Source: CAYPKW01 sp964411425 (GTDB lineage: Bacteria > Pseudomonadota > Alphaproteobacteria > Dongiales > Dongiaceae). From it: 64,000 nucleotides of DNA. Of the stretch, positions 61,112 through 64,000 are shown one piece after another (position 1 is the first letter of the stretch; each line of letters starts with the position of its first letter). The translations under genes were made by a program, and so were the position numbers. The notes beneath the pieces are model-generated. The model did not search any database. It saw only the letters and a program-made list of their open reading frames with translations, and was not told the DNA's origin. The stretch covers positions 17,176-81,175 of the forward strand of contig CAYPKW010000005.1 in the NCBI GenBank assembly GCA_964411425.1. The letters are read 5' to 3'.

Positions 61112-63427
61112 TCAGACGATGATGTTGTCCGCCAGCAGGGCCTGGCTGGTGGCTATGTCGACGAACCCTACCCCTTGCAAGCTCACCAGGGCGGTATACG
61201 AAGCGCCGCCGACGGCGCCGTCGGCGTCGACCAGGACGTTCGTGCCGCCGGCCCCGTCCGAGGCGAAGGACAGGAAGCCGCCGGCTACCGCTGCGGCCAC
61301 GGTCCCGCCGAAGCCCGCAAGCACGTCGGCGACGTCGAGGAAGTCGCCGGAGGCACTCGTGTTGAAGTCGGTGATGCTGTCCCTGGCGTCGCCGAGCGAG
61401 TCGTAATCGAACGTGTCGCGGCCGCCATTGCCGGTGAGGGTGTCGTCGCCGGCGCCCCCGACGAGCAAGTCGTTGCCCTCGCCGCCCACCAGGTTGTCGT
61501 TGCCGGCGCCGCCCGAGAGCCGGTCGTCGCCCTTGCCGCCATTCAGGACGTCGTCGCCCTCGCCGCCGACGAGCACGTCGTTGCCGATGCCGCCATTAAG
61601 GACGTCGTCCCCCCCGCCGCCGACGAGCACGTCGTTGCCGATGCCGCCGTTCAGGACGTCGTTGCCCTCGCCGCCCGAGAGCCGGTCGTCGGCCTTGCCG
61701 CCATCCAGGACGTCGTTGCCCTCGCCGCCGACGAGCACATCGTTGCCGTCGCCGCCTTGCAGGCGGTCGTCGCCGGCGCCGCCGAACAACCCGTCGTTGC
61801 CGTTGCCGCCATTCAGGACGTCGTTCCCGCCTGCCCCGTACAAATGGTCGTTTCCCTTGCCGCCGTCGAGCGTGTCGTTGCCGGCGCCGCCAGCCAGTTC
61901 TTGCTCGTAGAGGCCGCTGAAATCGCCGCCGAACAGGACGTACCCCGCGCCGGCGTTGGCGCCGCCCGCGTCGTTGAGGAAGGCGCCGACGATCAGATCG
62001 TCGAAGCCGTCGCCGTCGACGTCCCCCGCCGCGGAGACGGAAATGCCGGCTAAGTCGCCGGCGGCCTCGCCGACGATCTTAAACCCGCCGATGCCCAGCG
62101 CGACGTCGTCGAGGTTCACCGTGCCGAAGCCGGATGCCTTGCCGAAGATCACGTACGCCGCGCCCGCGTCGGCGCCGCCCGCATTATCGTTGACGAAGGC
62201 CCCCACGATCAGATCGGCGAAGCCGTCGCCGTTAACGTCCCCGGCCGAGGAGACGGAAAAGCCGGCCTGGTCACCCGCCGCCTCGCCGACGATTTTGAAG
62301 CCACCGGTTCCAAGCGCGGCGAGGTTGACGGTGCCGAACCCGCCCGCCTTGCCGAAGATCACATAGGCAGCGCCGGCGTAATTGCCGCCGCCGGCGTCGT
62401 TGCCGTTCGCCCCGACAATCAGATCGCCGAAGCCATCGCCGTTCACGTCTCCGGCCGAGGAGACGGAAATGCCGACCCGGTCGAGCGCGGCCTCGCCGAC
62501 GATTTTGAAGCCGCCGGTGCCCAGCGCGACGTCGTCCAGGTCGATCGTGCCGAAGCCGCTGGCCTTGCCGAAAATGACATAGGCGGCGCCGGCTTTGGTG
62601 CCGGCCGCGTATTTGCCGACCGCGCCCACGATCAGATCGGCGAAGCCGTCGCCGTTGACGTCCCCGGCCGAGGAAACGGAAATGCCGGCCTGGTCACCCG
62701 CCACCTCGCCGACAATCTTGAAGCCGCCGGTGCTTGTCGCCGCGACGTTGTCGAGGTTGATCGTGCCGAACCCGGATGCCTTGCCGAAGATCACATAGGC
62801 CCCACCGACGTCGTAGTTGTTGCTGCTGCCGACGATCAAGTCGTCGAAGCCGTCGCCGTTGACGTCACCCGCCCTGGAGACGGATATGCCGGCGAAATCG
62901 CCAGCGGCCTCGCCGATAATCTTGAAGCCGCCGGTGCTGGTCGCCGCGACGTCGTCCAGGTTGACGGTGACGAAGCCGCTCGCCTTGCCGAAGATCACAT
63001 AGGCAGCGCCGGCGTTTGTGCCGCCCGCGTCGTTGAGCAAGGCGCCGACGATCAGATCGTCGAAGCCGTCGCCGTTGACGTCACCGGCCGAGGAGACGGA
63101 ACGGCCGGCAAGGTCGATGTCGTTCTCGCCGACGATCTTGAAGCCGCCGGTACCGGCGGCCACGACGTCGAGGTTGATTTTGCCGTCGGCCGTGCCGTCG
63201 GCGGCGTCCGCCGCCGCCAAATTCGCCGCGCCGCCGAAGATCACGTAGGCCGCCCCGGCTACGTCACCGCCGGCATCGTTCCCAAGCGCCCCCACGATCA
63301 GATCGCCGAAGCCGTCGCCGTTGACGTCCCCGGCCGAGGAGACGGAATAGCCGGCTAAGTCGTCGGCGTTCTCGCCGATGATTTTGAAGCCCTGAGCGGC
63401 GGTGAGCGTAGATAGAAAGATCGTCAC
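61112..63427 (-). CDS. Secreted FG-GAP beta-propeller / RTX calcium-binding protein
   Basis: This 771-residue type I secretion substrate has no signal peptide. The N-terminal 475 residues hold seven FG-GAP repeats, each GFKI(I/V)GE...AG.SVS.AGDVNGDGF.DLIVGA, forming a seven-bladed integrin-like propeller with calcium-binding DVNGDG loops. About 18 RTX nonapeptides (GGxGNDxLx) follow, roughly residues 490-655. The C-terminus has TFDYDSLGDARDSITDF, typical of type I secretion targets, and ends hydrophobic (ADNIIV). The start is GTG at 63427 behind a GGGGGG site. Surface adhesion or S-layer-like roles are possible. No ABC exporter is in the window. Confidence 0.93.
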   Translation of the reverse strand: MTIFLSTLTAAQGFKIIGENADDLAGYSVSSAGDVNGDGFGDLIVGALGNDAGGDVAGAAYVIFGGAANLAAADAADGTADGKINLDVVAAGTGGFKIVGENDIDLAGRSVSSAGDVNGDGFDDLIVGALLNDAGGTNAGAAYVIFGKASGFVTVNLDDVAATSTGGFKIIGEAAGDFAGISVSRAGDVNGDGFDDLIVGSSNNYDVGGAYVIFGKASGFGTINLDNVAATSTGGFKIVGEVAGDQAGISVSSAGDVNGDGFADLIVGAVGKYAAGTKAGAAYVIFGKASGFGTIDLDDVALGTGGFKIVGEAALDRVGISVSSAGDVNGDGFGDLIVGANGNDAGGGNYAGAAYVIFGKAGGFGTVNLAALGTGGFKIVGEAAGDQAGFSVSSAGDVNGDGFADLIVGAFVNDNAGGADAGAAYVIFGKASGFGTVNLDDVALGIGGFKIVGEAAGDLAGISVSAAGDVDGDGFDDLIVGAFLNDAGGANAGAGYVLFGGDFSGLYEQELAGGAGNDTLDGGKGNDHLYGAGGNDVLNGGNGNDGLFGGAGDDRLQGGDGNDVLVGGEGNDVLDGGKADDRLSGGEGNDVLNGGIGNDVLVGGGGDDVLNGGIGNDVLVGGEGDDVLNGGKGDDRLSGGAGNDNLVGGEGNDLLVGGAGDDTLTGNGGRDTFDYDSLGDARDSITDFNTSASGDFLDVADVLAGFGGTVAAAVAGGFLSFASDGAGGTNVLVDADGAVGGASYTALVSLQGVGFVDIATSQALLADNIIV

Positions 63428-63623
63428 GACATCCCCCCTTGATTGCCCCGCCGCTCACCCTTTCGCGGGCAGCCCTTAGCGCGGCGGCCTTTTAATTCGA
63501 GTTGCGCCAATACACAACGCGGGGGGAGATCGCAACTGAAATAGTCCGCCGGTTCGTTAACCATACCGAACCGCGACCCGACTATGGCGCGCCGCCGCCG
63601 CCGGGCAGGAAGGCTCGCGTCGC
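63428..63623. other. Intergenic region upstream of the RTX gene
   Basis: This 196-bp region contains GCCCTTAGCGCGGCGGCC and a TTAACCAT motif at 63557-63564, about 130 bp before the RTX start codon. The RTX promoter probably lies here. No gene is seen. Confidence 0.5.
63557..63564 (+). promoter_or_regulatory. TTAACCAT motif upstream of the RTX gene
   Basis: CGTTAACCATACC is the third intergenic copy of GTTAACCATA in the window. Role unproven. Confidence 0.3.
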
Positions 63624-64000
63624 TCAGAAATTAAGCCGGTCGCGTAAGCGGTAGTAGGCGATCGAGGCGCCGAGAAACCAGGGGTCGCCCCAGTAAAACG
63701 CGCGCGTCGGATAGTCGAGGCCGTCGAGCGCCGTCATGCCCTCCGGCCCGCCCAACACCTTGTGTCCCAGGCGATGGCCGAAATAGCTGGCGAGCGCCAC
63801 GCCGGAGCCGCAGTAGCCCATGGCGTAGTAGACGCCGTCCTGGGTGCCCAGATGCGGCAGCGTATCGAAGCTGTAGGCGACAAAGCCCACCCAGGAATGG
63901 GTGATCCGCGCCGGCTCCAGCTCCGGAAAAATCTGGCACATGGCCCGGTGCAATCTGGGCGCGCTCAACGTGGGGTCGGTCTCCTTGAAGGCGACGCGCC
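63624..64000 (-). CDS. DAO-family FAD-dependent oxidoreductase, C-terminal part
   Basis: The gene runs off the right edge; the last 125 codons are present. They show the C-terminal pattern of D-amino-acid-oxidase-like flavoenzymes of the OrdL/PuuB type: LHRAMCQIFPELEPARITHSWVG (part quoted is RITHSWVG), PHLGTQDGVYYAMGYCGSGV (FAD pyrophosphate-side GxxGxG-like turn, YCGSGVALA) and a final Arg/Leu tail. Family members oxidise amines or N-methylated amino acids. The N-terminal dinucleotide motif is outside the window. Confidence 0.85.
   Translation of the reverse strand, partial: RVAFKETDPTLSAPRLHRAMCQIFPELEPARITHSWVGFVAYSFDTLPHLGTQDGVYYAMGYCGSGVALASYFGHRLGHKVLGGPEGMTALDGLDYPTRAFYWGDPWFLGASIAYYRLRDRLNF

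Noticed and set aside
61430..61900. CRISPR-like periodic DNA
   Set aside because: The period is 27 bp in frame and encodes RTX nonapeptides; there are no unique spacers.

Overview
The window is high-G+C DNA, roughly 70% by eye, from an alphaproteobacterium, probably of the Rhodospirillales-like part of the class. The evidence is the gene order ffh-rpsP-rimM-trmD-rplS-leuC-leuD-leuB, the alphaproteobacterial families DUF3572 and DUF2336, a PAS histidine kinase with a DivJ/PleC-type dimerisation helix, TTAACCAT (CtrA-like) motifs, and several palindromic repeats of alphaproteobacterial type. No rRNA or tRNA gene and no CRISPR array was found.

Layout. 1-2 kb: end of a cupredoxin gene and an FTR1 iron permease, a truncated repeat element and a methyltransferase. 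2.0-8.5 kb: a tight minus-strand six-gene operon (SDR, BKACE-like lyase, PLP aminotransferase, DUF3572, FAD/GcvT demethylating dehydrogenase, small-molecule kinase) that looks like an unassigned catabolic pathway. 8.9-11.1 kb: lone Flp pilin, MFS transporter and upp. 11.1-13.7 kb: a decayed island with repeat clusters, a frameshifted phage-tail-like gene, a CoiA-like gene and a Dam-type methylase broken by one nonsense codon. 13.8-17.4 kb: MttB-family methyltransferase, amidase and MaoC hydratase. 17.5-29.7 kb: housekeeping genes (ribF, ileS, lspA, a lipoprotein, an M16 peptidase pair, mutL, an MFS transporter, rsmD, rluB). 29.7-34.1 kb: a glutamine amidotransferase, two homocysteine-methyltransferase-like genes, tadA and pgk. 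34.1-38.0 kb: palindromic repeats, histidine kinase, DUF2336 and a sugar-dehydrogenase-like beta-propeller. 38.1-41.1 kb: a compact mer operon (merR / merT-merP-merF-merA) with a near-ideal MerR promoter. 41.2-45.4 kb: EamA transporter, ftsY, mtaB and an orphan solute-binding protein. 45.6-47.7 kb: a cytochrome b / SHP / diheme cytochrome c cluster. 47.7-48.2 kb: a small inverted-repeat element beside a dead antitoxin gene. 48.3-59.5 kb: the ffh-rpsP-leuB region, interrupted by amt, an IS5-family element and a cupredoxin gene. 59.5-60.9 kb: two toxin-antitoxin pairs. 61.1-63.4 kb: an FG-GAP/RTX secreted protein. The window ends in the C-terminus of a DAO-type oxidoreductase.

The most notable observations concern mobile DNA acting on core genes. 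A 269-bp MITE-like element with TNA-type target duplication sits inside the 5' end of ftsY and takes the gene off its native start codon, so FtsY probably now starts inside the element. The last 143 bp of leuC are duplicated about 3.6 kb downstream, bracketing an amt-IS-cupredoxin cassette that splits leuC from leuD. The editing-domain part of ileS has clearly lower G+C than the rest of the gene. All functional statements come from reading motifs and gene order; no database search was run.
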